From Thermoanaerobaculales bacterium (lineage in GTDB: Bacteria > Acidobacteriota > Thermoanaerobaculia > Thermoanaerobaculales > Sulfomarinibacteraceae), in NCBI GenBank assembly GCA_029938595.1, contig JAOZUP010000075.1:1-12734 (forward strand): a stretch of DNA of 12,734 bases. Reading direction: 5' to 3'. Shown piece by piece: positions 5,860 through 12,734 of this stretch. The stretch's first letter is position 1, and each line of letters begins with the position of its first letter. The notes under the pieces are model-generated. The model ran no database searches, was not told where the DNA came from, and worked only from the letters and a program-made list of their open reading frames with translations. A program made the translations under genes and the position numbers.

Positions 5860-6921
5860 ATGAAGGTCGATCGGTCAATTAACCCCGGATGGGCCGTCCC
5901 AGTCGTAGCCCGCATATCTCACCGGGTTCCTGCTACGGCCGCCGATGCACCACACCCAGCTGGGTTTTCTCGCTTCGGGGTGCTCGACGTACTGTCAAGT
6001 ACGACTCCGCGCCCCTTAGGTCGAAAACCCAGCTGGGCACGGCGCCTCGCCGCCCTCGCGACGAAACCCGGTCAGATATGCGGCCTAGCGGCGATTGCGC
6101 TCTGCACTTGCGGTTGCTCATCGATCGTCTCGTCGGCCACCGGCAATCTCGCCGACAGCCTGACGACCGCGGTCCTCGAGCAGAACGACCCGGAGACGGT
6201 GCGCCAGGGGGCTCCGACCTACCTGCTCCTGATCGATGGCCTGATCGCCGACAGTCCCGAAAACGTCGATCTGCTTCTGGCAGGGGCGGGCCTCTATTCG
6301 AGCTACGCCAGCGCCTTCGTCGACGACCCCGAGCGGGCATCGAGGCTTGCCGAAAAGGGGAGGGATTACGGCTGGCGGGCGCTGTGCCAGAGAGACAAAC
6401 GGGCCTGCGGCAGCTGGTCCGCGCCATACGACGACTTCGAACGGATAATCAACGACATGGGGATCAAGCGAGTGCCGGTGCTTTACGGAAGCGGCGCCGC
6501 GTGGGCGACCTGGATCCAGAAAAACACAGACGACTGGAAGGCCATTGCGGACAAGGCGCGAGTGGACGCCATGATGCAGCGGGTGGTGGCCCTCGACGAG
6601 ACCTATGAAGGTGGCGCGGCGTATCTCTACCTGGGAATTCTCGCCACCCTTTTGCCCGAGGCCATGGGTGGTCAGCCGGAGAAGGGCAGGGCTGATTTCG
6701 AACGTGTGATCGAGCTTTCGGATGGGCGAAATCTGATGGCCAAGGTGCTGCTCGCCCGGAATTATGCACGTCTGGTCTTTGACCGGAAGCTCCACGATCG
6801 TCTGTGTCGCGAGGTCATCGATGCCGATCCTGTGGCTCCCGGCTTGACGCTCGTCAACACAGTCGCCCAGGGTGAAGCGGCGGCGTTGCTCGAGACCTCA
6901 GAAGACTACTTTGGAGATTGA
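5860..6921 (+). CDS. TRAP-associated TatT-like lipoprotein, interrupted in frame by a palindromic element
   Basis: A 353-codon frame. The part after about residue 87 looks like the TatT family: an alpha-helical, TPR-like periplasmic lipoprotein that accompanies a TRAP solute-binding protein, as Treponema pallidum TatT does with TatP. The hydrophobic stretch GLAAIALCTCGC (75-86) leads into a lipobox-like site with the likely acylated Cys at 86; Thr at -3 is atypical. Residues 17-75 are encoded by the palindrome at 5910-6083 and do not resemble a signal peptide. Joining residues 1-17 (MKVDRSINPGWAVPVVA) to LAAIALCTCGC gives an ordinary lipoprotein signal. No ATG, GTG or TTG in frame lies between the element and the lipobox, so the precursor either carries the insert or starts at GTG 5980 within it. 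AAGGTG (5843-5848) is a possible ribosome site for ATG 5860. The stop is 3 nt before dctP. Confidence 0.82.
   Translation: MKVDRSINPGWAVPVVARISHRVPATAADAPHPAGFSRFGVLDVLSSTTPRPLGRKPSWARRLAALATKPGQICGLAAIALCTCGCSSIVSSATGNLADSLTTAVLEQNDPETVRQGAPTYLLLIDGLIADSPENVDLLLAGAGLYSSYASAFVDDPERASRLAEKGRDYGWRALCQRDKRACGSWSAPYDDFERIINDMGIKRVPVLYGSGAAWATWIQKNTDDWKAIADKARVDAMMQRVVALDETYEGGAAYLYLGILATLLPEAMGGQPEKGRADFERVIELSDGRNLMAKVLLARNYARLVFDRKLHDRLCREVIDADPVAPGLTLVNTVAQGEAAALLETSEDYFGD
5910..6083. mobile_element. 174-bp palindromic element inserted in frame (MITE- or RPE-like)
   Basis: Almost the whole segment folds back on itself. The ends CCGCATATCT-C-ACCGGGTT pair with 6065-6083 (18 of 19). Perfect 15-nt arms follow at 5955-5969 and 6023-6037, including CCCAGCTGGG. 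Next come 5977-5983 with 6009-6015 (7 bp, one G-U), then CGTACT/AGTACG around the loop GTCA at 5994-5997. It has no coding capacity for a transposase, is 58 codons long and has no stop in the host frame. TAGC occurs on both flanks (5906-5909, 6086-6089) and could be a target duplication; with it the added length is 180 bp, also in frame. Confidence 0.8.
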
Positions 6922-6924
6922 TGA

Positions 6925-7950
6925 ATGTCGAAATCTAGACTCCTCCTCACCCTTCTCATCGCGCTGCTGATTGCTCCGGCGGCGGGCGCGCAGGGTCTGC
7001 GCCTGAAGATCGCCAGTATGGCTCCGGACGGGACCCTCTGGATGAAGGAGCTGAATAAAGCCGGCGACGAGATCGAGGAAAGAACCGATGGCCGCGTCAG
7101 CTTCCGTTTCTATCCCGGCGGGACGATGGGTACCGACTCGGCCGTGCTCCGCAAGATCCGCATTGGACAGCTTCACGGCGGCGTCGTTCTTGCCGGGGGT
7201 TTGGCCGACATCGAACCGGATTTGGAGATCTACAGCCTGCCGCTGCTCTTCCGCTCCAACGGGGAGGTGGACTATGTCCGCGAGCGGATGGACCAGATCC
7301 TGATCGACAGGCTCGAAAAAAAAGGCTTCGTGGCCTTCGGTTTCACCGAAACCGGGTTCACCTACCTGATGTCCGCCAAGCCTACGCGGACCTTCGACGA
7401 TCTCAAAGGCCGCAAGGCCTGGATGATGCAAGACGACCCGGTCTCTCTCGCCATCGTCGAGGCGGCCGGATTGTCACCGGTGCCACTGCCCATCTCGGAT
7501 GTTCTCACGGGTCTGCAGACGGGGCTCATCGACACTGTCGCGGTGCCACCCGTCGGCGCCATCGCGCTGCAGTGGTTCACCAAGGCCAAGTACCTGACCG
7601 ACCTTCCGATCACATATGTTTGCGGCACGACAGTCATAAGCGCGAAGGCATTCAATCGAATGAGTGCCGGAGACCAGGAGATCGTCCACGAGGTGATGGG
7701 CCGGGCGAATAGGACTTTGGACGAGACAAGCCGCAACGACAACGAGGAAGCGCGAGAGGCGCTCGCCGACCAGGGTGTGGAGTTCGTCGACCCGACGATG
7801 GAGACGCGGGCAAAGTGGGAGGAAATCGCAGCCGCAGCAACTGAAAAGCTGATTGCGCAACAGGACTACGACCCGGCGACCGTGGCGATGGTTGAAAGTC
7901 TCGTGAAGGCCTACCGGGCTCAGCAGTCGGCTGACACCACCGGCGACTGA
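6925..7950 (+). CDS. dctP: TRAP transporter solute-binding protein, DctP family (TatP-like)
   Basis: A 341-residue periplasmic binding protein. Residues 1-22 are a signal peptide ending APAAGA before QG. The mature part has the DctP fold landmarks: LKIASMAPDGTLWMKELNKA (27-46), the GRVSFRFYPGGTMG strand (56-69), the LPLLF region (105-109), FDDLKGRKAW (157-166) and VLTGLQTGLIDTV (193-205). The Arg that binds the ligand carboxylate in classical members (the R of KGLKLR in SiaP) is replaced by Trp166. This, with a TatT partner, puts it in the TatP-like branch, for which a hydrophobic ligand has been proposed in Treponema. The substrate is unknown. The start ATG lies 3 nt after the tatT stop, with GGAG (6913-6916) inside the end of tatT, so translation is coupled. 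Confidence 0.93.
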   Translation: MSKSRLLLTLLIALLIAPAAGAQGLRLKIASMAPDGTLWMKELNKAGDEIEERTDGRVSFRFYPGGTMGTDSAVLRKIRIGQLHGGVVLAGGLADIEPDLEIYSLPLLFRSNGEVDYVRERMDQILIDRLEKKGFVAFGFTETGFTYLMSAKPTRTFDDLKGRKAWMMQDDPVSLAIVEAAGLSPVPLPISDVLTGLQTGLIDTVAVPPVGAIALQWFTKAKYLTDLPITYVCGTTVISAKAFNRMSAGDQEIVHEVMGRANRTLDETSRNDNEEAREALADQGVEFVDPTMETRAKWEEIAAAATEKLIAQQDYDPATVAMVESLVKAYRAQQSADTTGD

Positions 7951-7952
7951 GA

Positions 7953-8465
7953 ATGGATCGGACCGATCAGTCCGTCGTGAGTCGTCTCCTGAGAGCGACG
8001 GCGCTCGTCGAGGATGCTGTCCTGGTGCTGATCCTGGCTGCCATGGTACTTCTCGCCACCACCCAGATCATCCTCCGCAACGTCTTCGACGACGCCATTC
8101 TGTGGGCGGGCCCGATGCTTCGGGTCGGCGTGCTGTGGGTCGGCATGATCGGTGCGATGGTGGCCACGCGGAGCGACAAGCAGATTTCGATCGATGCCGT
8201 GTCCCAATTCCTGCCGACGCGGTGGAAGGCCCGAGTACGGGTCCTCACCGATCTCTTCACAGCGATTGTTGCAGCGGTGGTCGCGTGGAGCGCCTTCCGC
8301 CTCGTGCTCGACGATCGGGCCGCCGGAGTGACGGCGATCGCCTTCGTACCTTTGTGGGTCTGCGAGGCAATCTTGCCGGTGGCCTTCGGCGTTATTGCCA
8401 TTCGGTACTCCCTCTTCGCGATCAGGCATTTGAGGACGAGTATCGTTGGGGAGGACGAGTCGTGA
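7953..8465 (+). CDS. dctQ: TRAP transporter small membrane subunit DctQ
   Basis: 170 residues with four predicted membrane helices, at about 18-40, 51-73, 98-120 and 130-152. It has the typical DctQ pattern: an Arg after TM1 (TTQIILRNVF), a Trp-rich second helix (PMLRVGVLWVGMIGAM) and a short polar stretch resembling G.HI.ID (DKQISIDAVSQFLP). It joins DctM in the inner membrane to form the translocating QM complex. The ATG at 7953 follows the dctP stop by 2 nt without a visible ribosome site, which implies coupled translation. The stop overlaps the dctM start. Confidence 0.93.
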   Translation: MDRTDQSVVSRLLRATALVEDAVLVLILAAMVLLATTQIILRNVFDDAILWAGPMLRVGVLWVGMIGAMVATRSDKQISIDAVSQFLPTRWKARVRVLTDLFTAIVAAVVAWSAFRLVLDDRAAGVTAIAFVPLWVCEAILPVAFGVIAIRYSLFAIRHLRTSIVGEDES

Positions 8466-9724
8466 TCCTCGTGGGGATCGCACTGATTCTGCTCGCGATC
8501 CTCGGAGCGCCGCTGTTTGCCATCATCGCGGCCGGTGCGCTCATCGGCTTTGCGGGCTCGGATATCGACCTCATGGTCGTGCCGATGGAGATATTCAGGG
8601 TCTCCGAGATCCCGGTCCTGATCGCCATTCCGCTGTTCACGTTTGCCGGCTACCTGCTCGGCGAAAGCCAGGCTCCGCGCCGTCTGGTCAGGGTAACCAA
8701 CGTTCTGCTGGGGTGGATGCCGGGCGGGCTCGCCGTGGTCGCACTCTTTGTCTGCGCCTTGTTCACCGCTTTCACCGGTGCGTCGGGGGTGACCATCATC
8801 GCCATGGGCGCCCTGCTTTATCCGGCGATGGCCACAGCGGGATATCGTGACCGGTTCAACCTCGGCCTGATCACCACCTCCGGTAGTCTCGGGCTGCTCT
8901 TTGCACCCTCGCTGCCCCTGATCCTTTACGGCATTATCGCCCAACAGTCGGTGGATGATCTGTTTGTCGCCGGCATCCTGCCCGGCCTGCTGATGCTCCT
9001 GCTGCTCTCGATTTACTGCATGCGCGAAGGCGGTTTCGTGCGCGCCCGTGTGACTCGGCAGCCGTTCGATCGGCGCGAAGCACTGGTGGCGCTGCGTGAG
9101 TCAATTTGGGAGATCCCGCTCCCGGTCATCGTCTTGGGTGGGGTCTACAGCGGTTTCTTCGCGGTTTCCGAAGCGGCGGCCGTGACCGTCGTCTACGTCT
9201 TCATTGTCGAGGTGCTCATCTATCGGGATATCCCGCTTCGGCAATTGCCGGCAGTGATGCGGGACTCTATGATTCTCGTCGGCGGGATCCTGATCATCCT
9301 GGGTGTTTCCCTTGCGTCGACGAACTACATGATTGACCAGCAGGTGCCCATGAGGCTCTTCGAGTGGGTCACCGCTCACATCTCGTCCAAGCTGGGCTTT
9401 CTGATCCTGCTCAATCTCTTCCTTCTCCTGCTCGGGATGATGCTCGACATTTTTTCGGCGCTGGTTATCGTGGTGCCTCTGATTCTACCCATCGCGGCAG
9501 GCTATGGGATCGACCCGATCCACCTCGGAATGATCTTCCTCGCCAACATGCAGATCGGTTACTGCACGCCACCCGTAGGCATGAACCTCTTCATTGCCAG
9601 CTACCGTTTCGACAAACCGATCGTCCTTCTCTACCGGGCGACGCTGCCGTTTTTGGCGATCCTCCTGCTGACCGTGCTGATCATTACCTACTGGCCCTGG
9701 CTGTCCCTGGTCCTCGTCCGATAA
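8462..9724 (+). CDS. dctM: TRAP transporter large membrane subunit DctM
   Basis: 420 residues from the GTG at 8462, close to the usual DctM length of about 425. It starts with ILVGIALILLAILGAPLFA, has about 12 membrane segments and carries family signatures such as FTAFTGASGVTIIAMGALLYP, GSLGLLFAPSLPLILYG and GYCTPPVGMNLF near the C-terminus. It is the sodium-coupled translocation subunit. The start is fixed by the GTGA overlap with the dctQ stop (8462-8465) and GGGAGG seven bases upstream (8449-8454); the frame is open further upstream, but that would overlap dctQ by over 300 bp. It is the last gene of the TatT-DctP-DctQ-DctM cluster and is followed by the palindromic repeat at 9742-9762. 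Confidence 0.95.
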   Translation: MILVGIALILLAILGAPLFAIIAAGALIGFAGSDIDLMVVPMEIFRVSEIPVLIAIPLFTFAGYLLGESQAPRRLVRVTNVLLGWMPGGLAVVALFVCALFTAFTGASGVTIIAMGALLYPAMATAGYRDRFNLGLITTSGSLGLLFAPSLPLILYGIIAQQSVDDLFVAGILPGLLMLLLLSIYCMREGGFVRARVTRQPFDRREALVALRESIWEIPLPVIVLGGVYSGFFAVSEAAAVTVVYVFIVEVLIYRDIPLRQLPAVMRDSMILVGGILIILGVSLASTNYMIDQQVPMRLFEWVTAHISSKLGFLILLNLFLLLLGMMLDIFSALVIVVPLILPIAAGYGIDPIHLGMIFLANMQIGYCTPPVGMNLFIASYRFDKPIVLLYRATLPFLAILLLTVLIITYWPWLSLVLVR

Positions 9725-9741
9725 CGCGAAAAACCAAAGTT

Positions 9742-9762
9742 GTTAGCAGTTAGCTAACAGCT
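9742..9762. repeat. Short heptad palindrome (GTTAGCN words) between convergent genes
   Basis: GTTAGCA-GTTAGCT-AACAGCT is three 7-nt words. Bases 9745-9762 are a palindrome with one mismatch and the centre GTTAGCTAAC is perfect. It lies between the dctM stop (9724) and the PilZ-gene stop (9794), a likely place for a two-way terminator, though no T tract is present. GTTAGC also begins the arm of the repeat at 1887-2007. Confidence 0.6.
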
Positions 9763-9793
9763 CTCTAGACATGCGATCGGCGAGAAGAGCGCG

Positions 9794-10504
9794 TTACCTG
9801 TTGTTGCCGAGATCGACCTGACGCTGAATATGCGTGACTAGCCGCTCCTCACAGCCATCGGCGAAGGAGTTGAAGCGGGCTCCCATTCCATCGACGCCCT
9901 CACGCATGGGATTGGTTTGGCGGACGACCTCGGCCGAGCCTTCGACCAACCCACCACCGGGAAGCCGAAAAAGAAAGTCGAATGCTTGTCCGGGGTCGAG
10001 CTGGTCGGAACCCTGCAACAGCGCGCCGGAAATCGACACGTTGACAGTCTGAAATATTGCTTGATCCGCCGTGCTCTGAACCTCGACTTCGGCGTGCATG
10101 AGGACCCGCATGAAAACCCTGGGGGCGATTTCGAGTAGGTCGCCGATCGACTGCCACAACCTGGCATCGCTCCAGTCCGTGCAGATAGCGCGGTTGGCGC
10201 CGAGGTCGACGTGGGCCTGGGCATCGTCGAGGAGAGCAGGGTCGGCCAGCAGCAGAAGCCCGGCGCCGTGGCAGGCCGAGCCTTCGTTGCGAATGGTATC
10301 GACGAGATCATCCAGCGGCACGGGGTCCATCGGGTAGCCGATGATGACCAACTCAAAGGAGGTACTCAGAACCAGATCGAGGACGAACGGAGATGGGTCT
10401 ACCGAGTGAACGCTGAACTCGGCCCGCCGCAACATCGGCGCGACGCGCTCAAGTCCTGCGTCCTTGGCGCCGACTATCAATACATGCTGCCGAGAATCGG
10501 TCAT
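9794..10504 (-). CDS. Degenerate receiver domain plus PilZ domain protein
   Basis: 236 residues. The N-terminal part (1-120) has the alpha/beta rhythm of a response-regulator receiver (HVLIVGAKD at 7-15, FELVIIGYPM at 50-59, GLLLLADPA at 82-90). However, the phospho-acceptor position is Gly56 rather than Asp, and the usual KP motif is missing, so it is probably a pseudo-receiver. The C-terminal part (128-225) is a PilZ domain with both c-di-GMP-binding motifs intact: RxxxR as RVFMR (129-133) and (D/N)xSxxG as NVSISG (155-160). The late GMGARF (206-211) is also typical. It is likely a cytoplasmic c-di-GMP effector; the output target is unknown. AGGAG lies 12 nt before the ATG, rather far, while TATGAT sits six bases before it, so a leaderless start is possible. 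Convergent with dctM. Confidence 0.87.
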   Translation of the reverse strand: MTDSRQHVLIVGAKDAGLERVAPMLRRAEFSVHSVDPSPFVLDLVLSTSFELVIIGYPMDPVPLDDLVDTIRNEGSACHGAGLLLLADPALLDDAQAHVDLGANRAICTDWSDARLWQSIGDLLEIAPRVFMRVLMHAEVEVQSTADQAIFQTVNVSISGALLQGSDQLDPGQAFDFLFRLPGGGLVEGSAEVVRQTNPMREGVDGMGARFNSFADGCEERLVTHIQRQVDLGNNR

Positions 10505-10660
10505 GAATTAATCATACTCCTAAATCCCGTCAAGACAGACAATATGCTAGGATTCGTCGGTCTTGGACGGTGGTGGCAACCGCCGATCCGACCCTTTCGC
10601 ATGGTCTTCTTGTCGGGTTTTTGACGAGGACGGCGAAGGGTAGCCAGATGGTGGAGATTG
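10505..10660. other. Divergent intergenic region between the PilZ and glycosyltransferase genes
   Basis: This 156-bp spacer must hold both promoters. On the minus strand, TTGACG (10528-10533) and TATGAT (10511-10516) are visible but only 11 bp apart, so they do not form a standard pair. On the plus strand no convincing -35/-10 pair is seen. The segment around 10562-10597 can form an imperfect hairpin (CGGTGG...CCGCCG flanked by GGTC...GACC). No riboswitch consensus is evident. Confidence 0.4.
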
Positions 10661-11551
10661 ATGGACAGCAACCCTGATATGAGCCTGACCGGAAACGGAC
10701 GTCCGCGTCCGAGGGTCAGTGGCGTGATCACCTCGTTCAACGAGGAACACAACATCGGTGACTGTATCGAGTCCCTCGAGTGGTGCGATGAGATCATTGT
10801 GGTTGACAGCTTTTCAACCGACCGAACGCCGGAAATTGCGCAAGAGTACGACAAGGTGCGCTTTTTTCAACGTAACTACTTTGGTGCCGGCGCGCAGAAG
10901 AACTGGGCGATGCGGCACGTAGGGTGCGACTGGATCTTTCTGCTCGACTCGGACGAGCGGTGCACGCCGGACCTGCAGCAGGAGGTGGAAACACTGCTGG
11001 CAGATGGGCCGGAACACGATGCCTTTATGATGAACCGTGATGTCTACCTGCTCGGGAAGCGGATCAGGTACTCAGGGTGGCAGCACGACCGCGTCGCTCG
11101 GCTCTTTCGGAAAGGCGCGGCCTATTACGAGAATCGTCGGGTCCACTCGGTTCTTCACACAACGGGTGAAACCCCCATCCTCGACCATCCGATCGAGCAC
11201 CACATGGTGGATCGAAGCTTCGATGAGTACGCCTTTCGGTTGGCGAAATACGGTTACTGGAACGCGGCACAGTGCTGGCGGGACGGTGATCGAACCAGCG
11301 CGATCGAGGTGTTGGCGCGCCCGGTCTGGAGATTTTTCCGAACCTACATTCTCCAACTGGGGATTCTTGATGGCTCGATCGGGATCGTCTTCTGTCTTCT
11401 CCAGTCGTACAGCACCTATATGAAGTTTGCAATCCTCTGGGGATGGCAGACCAATGACGCCCGGGGAATCCCGCCGGGCCTACCAGAGTTCGACGAGGAC
11501 GAGAACACCTGGGAGGGTCTGCATGAGCTCGAAGAGCAGGGCGAGAAATGA
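10661..11551 (+). CDS. Family 2 glycosyltransferase, WaaE/KdtX-like
   Basis: 296 residues from the ATG at 10661 (GTGGAG four bases upstream; a TTG directly before it and an ATG at 10679 are alternatives). The GT-A fold shows as VITSFNEEHNI (22-32), IIVVDSFSTDRT (45-56), the AQKNWAM helix (78-84) and the metal-binding DSDE (96-99). The second half (DRVARLFRKGAAYYENRRVHS and later) matches the WaaE-like group that adds glucose to the lipopolysaccharide inner core. A hydrophobic segment near 233-255 may anchor it to the inner membrane. The acid-rich end (EFDEDENTWEGLHELEEQGEK) is family-atypical, and its stop TGA lies at the edge of the inverted repeat at 11549. Donor and acceptor cannot be read from sequence. 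It is convergent with an O-antigen-ligase-like gene, consistent with a surface-glycan region. Confidence 0.88.
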   Translation: MDSNPDMSLTGNGRPRPRVSGVITSFNEEHNIGDCIESLEWCDEIIVVDSFSTDRTPEIAQEYDKVRFFQRNYFGAGAQKNWAMRHVGCDWIFLLDSDERCTPDLQQEVETLLADGPEHDAFMMNRDVYLLGKRIRYSGWQHDRVARLFRKGAAYYENRRVHSVLHTTGETPILDHPIEHHMVDRSFDEYAFRLAKYGYWNAAQCWRDGDRTSAIEVLARPVWRFFRTYILQLGILDGSIGIVFCLLQSYSTYMKFAILWGWQTNDARGIPPGLPEFDEDENTWEGLHELEEQGEK

Positions 11552-11628
11552 GTTGAGAGTAGAGAATGAGCAACACCAGACCACGACGGCCCTCAACTAA
11601 AAACTAAAAACCCTCAACTCTCAACTCA
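11549..11628. repeat. Heptad-period inverted repeat (CTCAACT words) on both stop codons
   Basis: Perfect 12-nt arms TGAGTTGAGAGT (11549-11560) and ACTCTCAACTCA (11617-11628). On the right the words run with a strict 7-nt period from about 11592: CTCAACT, AAAAACT, AAAAACC, CTCAACT, CTCAACT. The stop of the glycosyltransferase (11549-11551) opens the left arm, and the stop and last codons of the ligase gene (from 11604) lie in the right part. It may act as a two-way terminator. Confidence 0.75.
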
Positions 11629-12734
11629 CTCCCGCTCGAGGACTGTCGGTCATCGAGTTGCTCCGCTGATATGAAGCCGGCGAACAACGCGAACATCACG
11701 AGCGTCACCTGTTTGTGGAAGTACGGCTCACCGAGGAAGCCGAGCAGATACACCGCAGCAAGGACGATGGCGTAGGCATCAGTCTTCCGGTTGGGGTAGG
11801 GCCCGCGAAGCAGCTCCCAGAAGATCCAGGCGAAAGCCACCAGTCCAGCCATACCGAGCTCCGTGGCGATTTGAAGGTATTGGTTGTGAAAATGGCGGTA
11901 CCAATAGACTGCCGGTTTGAGCTCGGGGAGATCGGTGTCAAGGATCTGCTGGAGGGCAGAAATATTTCCGCCGACCCCGGTGCCGAGGATTGGATGTTGA
12001 CGGAAGATCTCCCGGGAAACCACTATCGCCGCCACTCGTCCGCCGAGATTACTGTCGTATCGTTGATCGACCAACGTCGCTCGCAGCTCATTTCTGCTTT
12101 CGATGACCCGCGACCGGAAGCCGGGCGAAAGAGCCAAGACCAGCAGTAACGCGGCGAGAAGGGCGGCGACAACGCCGGTGACCAGGCGCCACGACTGCCC
12201 GCGAGCCCAATGGGTCACCAAAATGAGGAGTCCGCCGATGAAAGCCAGATGACCGCCGCGTCCTATGTTGATTGCGAGGCCAAAGGTCACGAGGAGGAAG
12301 AAGCCCGTCCACAAAAGCCGCCGACTCGGGACCATGGTTTCGTAGAGGACGCGGGTCAGAATCAGAAGAGCCGCCATCGCCAACACCAGGCTGTAGTCGA
12401 GATGGGCCATTGCGGGCGAGGGGTTGCCAGGGTGCGCGCCTCCGATCCTCAGAAGCCCTGCAAACACCGCAAGGGACAGGAACACCGATGCTGCGGCCGC
12501 GATTTGAAAAACGATGAGGGCAATGTGCCGATACCTCGATCGCATCGCGGTAGCAGCTACCGGGATGAGCAACAGGTAGCGGTACTTTGCAACGTATCTG
12601 AGCCCTTCCGCCGGGTCATCCGACCATAGCAACGACAGAAGATTGAGGGCCAGAAACGTGAGTACCGCGAGGGTCAGCCGGTGATGCCGCAGCCGGGCGA
12701 CGCGCCGCGGCAATCCGCGTGCGAAGAGCCACAG
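11604..12734 (-). CDS. O-antigen ligase / Wzy-like polytopic membrane protein (5' partial)
   Basis: At least 376 residues; the frame is open to the right edge (LWLFARG precedes the first possible TTG start), so the N-terminus is probably missing. About 9-10 hydrophobic segments flank one large periplasmic loop. Wzy_C/WaaL signatures are LLSLLWSDDPAEGLRY near the start, INIGRGGHLAFIGGLLIL in the middle, then HPILGTGVGGN and YRHFHNQYLQIATELGMAGLVAF, the latter carrying the conserved His of O-antigen ligases. These enzymes join polymerised glycans to a lipid-linked or protein acceptor; ligase and polymerase cannot be told apart here. The last residues (ELRVEGF) are encoded by the CTCAACT repeat and are probably not ancestral. 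It is convergent with the glycosyltransferase gene. Confidence 0.87.
   Translation of the reverse strand: MWLFARGLPRRVARLRHHRLTLAVLTFLALNLLSLLWSDDPAEGLRYVAKYRYLLLIPVAATAMRSRYRHIALIVFQIAAAASVFLSLAVFAGLLRIGGAHPGNPSPAMAHLDYSLVLAMAALLILTRVLYETMVPSRRLLWTGFFLLVTFGLAINIGRGGHLAFIGGLLILVTHWARGQSWRLVTGVVAALLAALLLVLALSPGFRSRVIESRNELRATLVDQRYDSNLGGRVAAIVVSREIFRQHPILGTGVGGNISALQQILDTDLPELKPAVYWYRHFHNQYLQIATELGMAGLVAFAWIFWELLRGPYPNRKTDAYAIVLAAVYLLGFLGEPYFHKQVTLVMFALFAGFISAEQLDDRQSSSGSELRVEGF

Noticed and set aside
5889..6608. Alternative plus-strand frame overlapping the tatT-like gene
   Set aside because: Arg/Pro-rich shadow frame without family likeness; the tatT frame has a lipobox, a helical body and tight coupling to dctP.
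8102..8461. Upstream extension of dctM to 8102
   Set aside because: It would overlap dctQ by more than 300 bp and has no membrane-protein character; the GTG at 8462 with GGGAGG and a 4-nt overlap is far better.
7967..8944. Long minus-strand open frame opposite dctQ/dctM
   Set aside because: Low-complexity polar translation, antisense to strongly conserved TRAP genes.
10560..10657. Possible c-di-GMP riboswitch before the glycosyltransferase (GGCAACC and GGTAGCC words near a PilZ gene)
   Set aside because: The conserved order of the GEMM core (GCAAACC, GACGCAAAGCC, then GGTAGCCGGG) is not present; only scattered words match.

Overview
The window is moderately GC-rich DNA (intergenic stretches are visibly more AT-rich) from a Gram-negative bacterium. 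Evidence for an outer membrane is a lipoprotein-type TRAP accessory gene, a periplasmic lytic transglycosylase, a WaaE-like core glycosyltransferase and an O-antigen-ligase-type protein. Promoters of the TTGACA-17-TAnnnT type are recognisable, so a sigma-70-like system is in use. The gene mix (TatT-type TRAP cluster, eukaryotic-type UDP-sugar pyrophosphorylase, receiver-like plus PilZ protein, lysine-rich H1-like tail) fits Acidobacteriota or a deltaproteobacterial-type lineage. That placement is a guess and no marker gene in the window settles it.

Layout. (1) 2-298: the 3' end of a gene with a histone H1-like KK-repeat tail. (2) 299-510: a hairpin-rich spacer between convergent genes. (3) 511-1332, minus strand: a small XRE-type regulator with a strong, apparently leaderless promoter, followed by a multi-spanning membrane protein. 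(4) 1460-1879: tRNA-Cys(GCA) and tRNA-Gly(GCC), both minus strand, each with its own promoter, CCA encoded and a long hairpin directly behind it. (5) 2003-5100, minus strand: a UDPGP-family nucleotidyltransferase followed by a POT-like MFS transporter. (6) 5110-9724, plus strand: a lytic transglycosylase, then a complete TatT-DctP-DctQ-DctM TRAP transporter cluster with very tight spacing. (7) 9794-10504, minus strand: a degenerate receiver plus PilZ protein. (8) 10661-11551, plus strand: a family-2 glycosyltransferase. (9) 11604 to the window end, minus strand: an O-antigen-ligase-like polytopic protein, cut by the window edge.

The coding content is mostly ordinary housekeeping and envelope biology. 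The unusual part is the repeat content. A 174-176 bp, almost wholly palindromic element lies in frame inside the signal-peptide region of the tatT-like lipoprotein gene. Removing it restores an ordinary lipoprotein signal, much like the in-frame palindromic elements of Rickettsia. Two other hairpins share the end sequence TTCAATTCTCGGCCG and each begins one base after a gene end. Three different word repeats with a strict 7-nt period sit on the stop codons or 3' ends of genes at 1887-2007, 9742-9762 and 11549-11628.

Functional links: the TRAP genes work together in solute import, with TatT and DctP in the periplasm and DctQ and DctM in the inner membrane. The UDPGP enzyme, glycosyltransferase and ligase all belong to sugar-nucleotide and surface-polysaccharide biology but are not one operon here. 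The PilZ protein suggests c-di-GMP signalling near the envelope genes.
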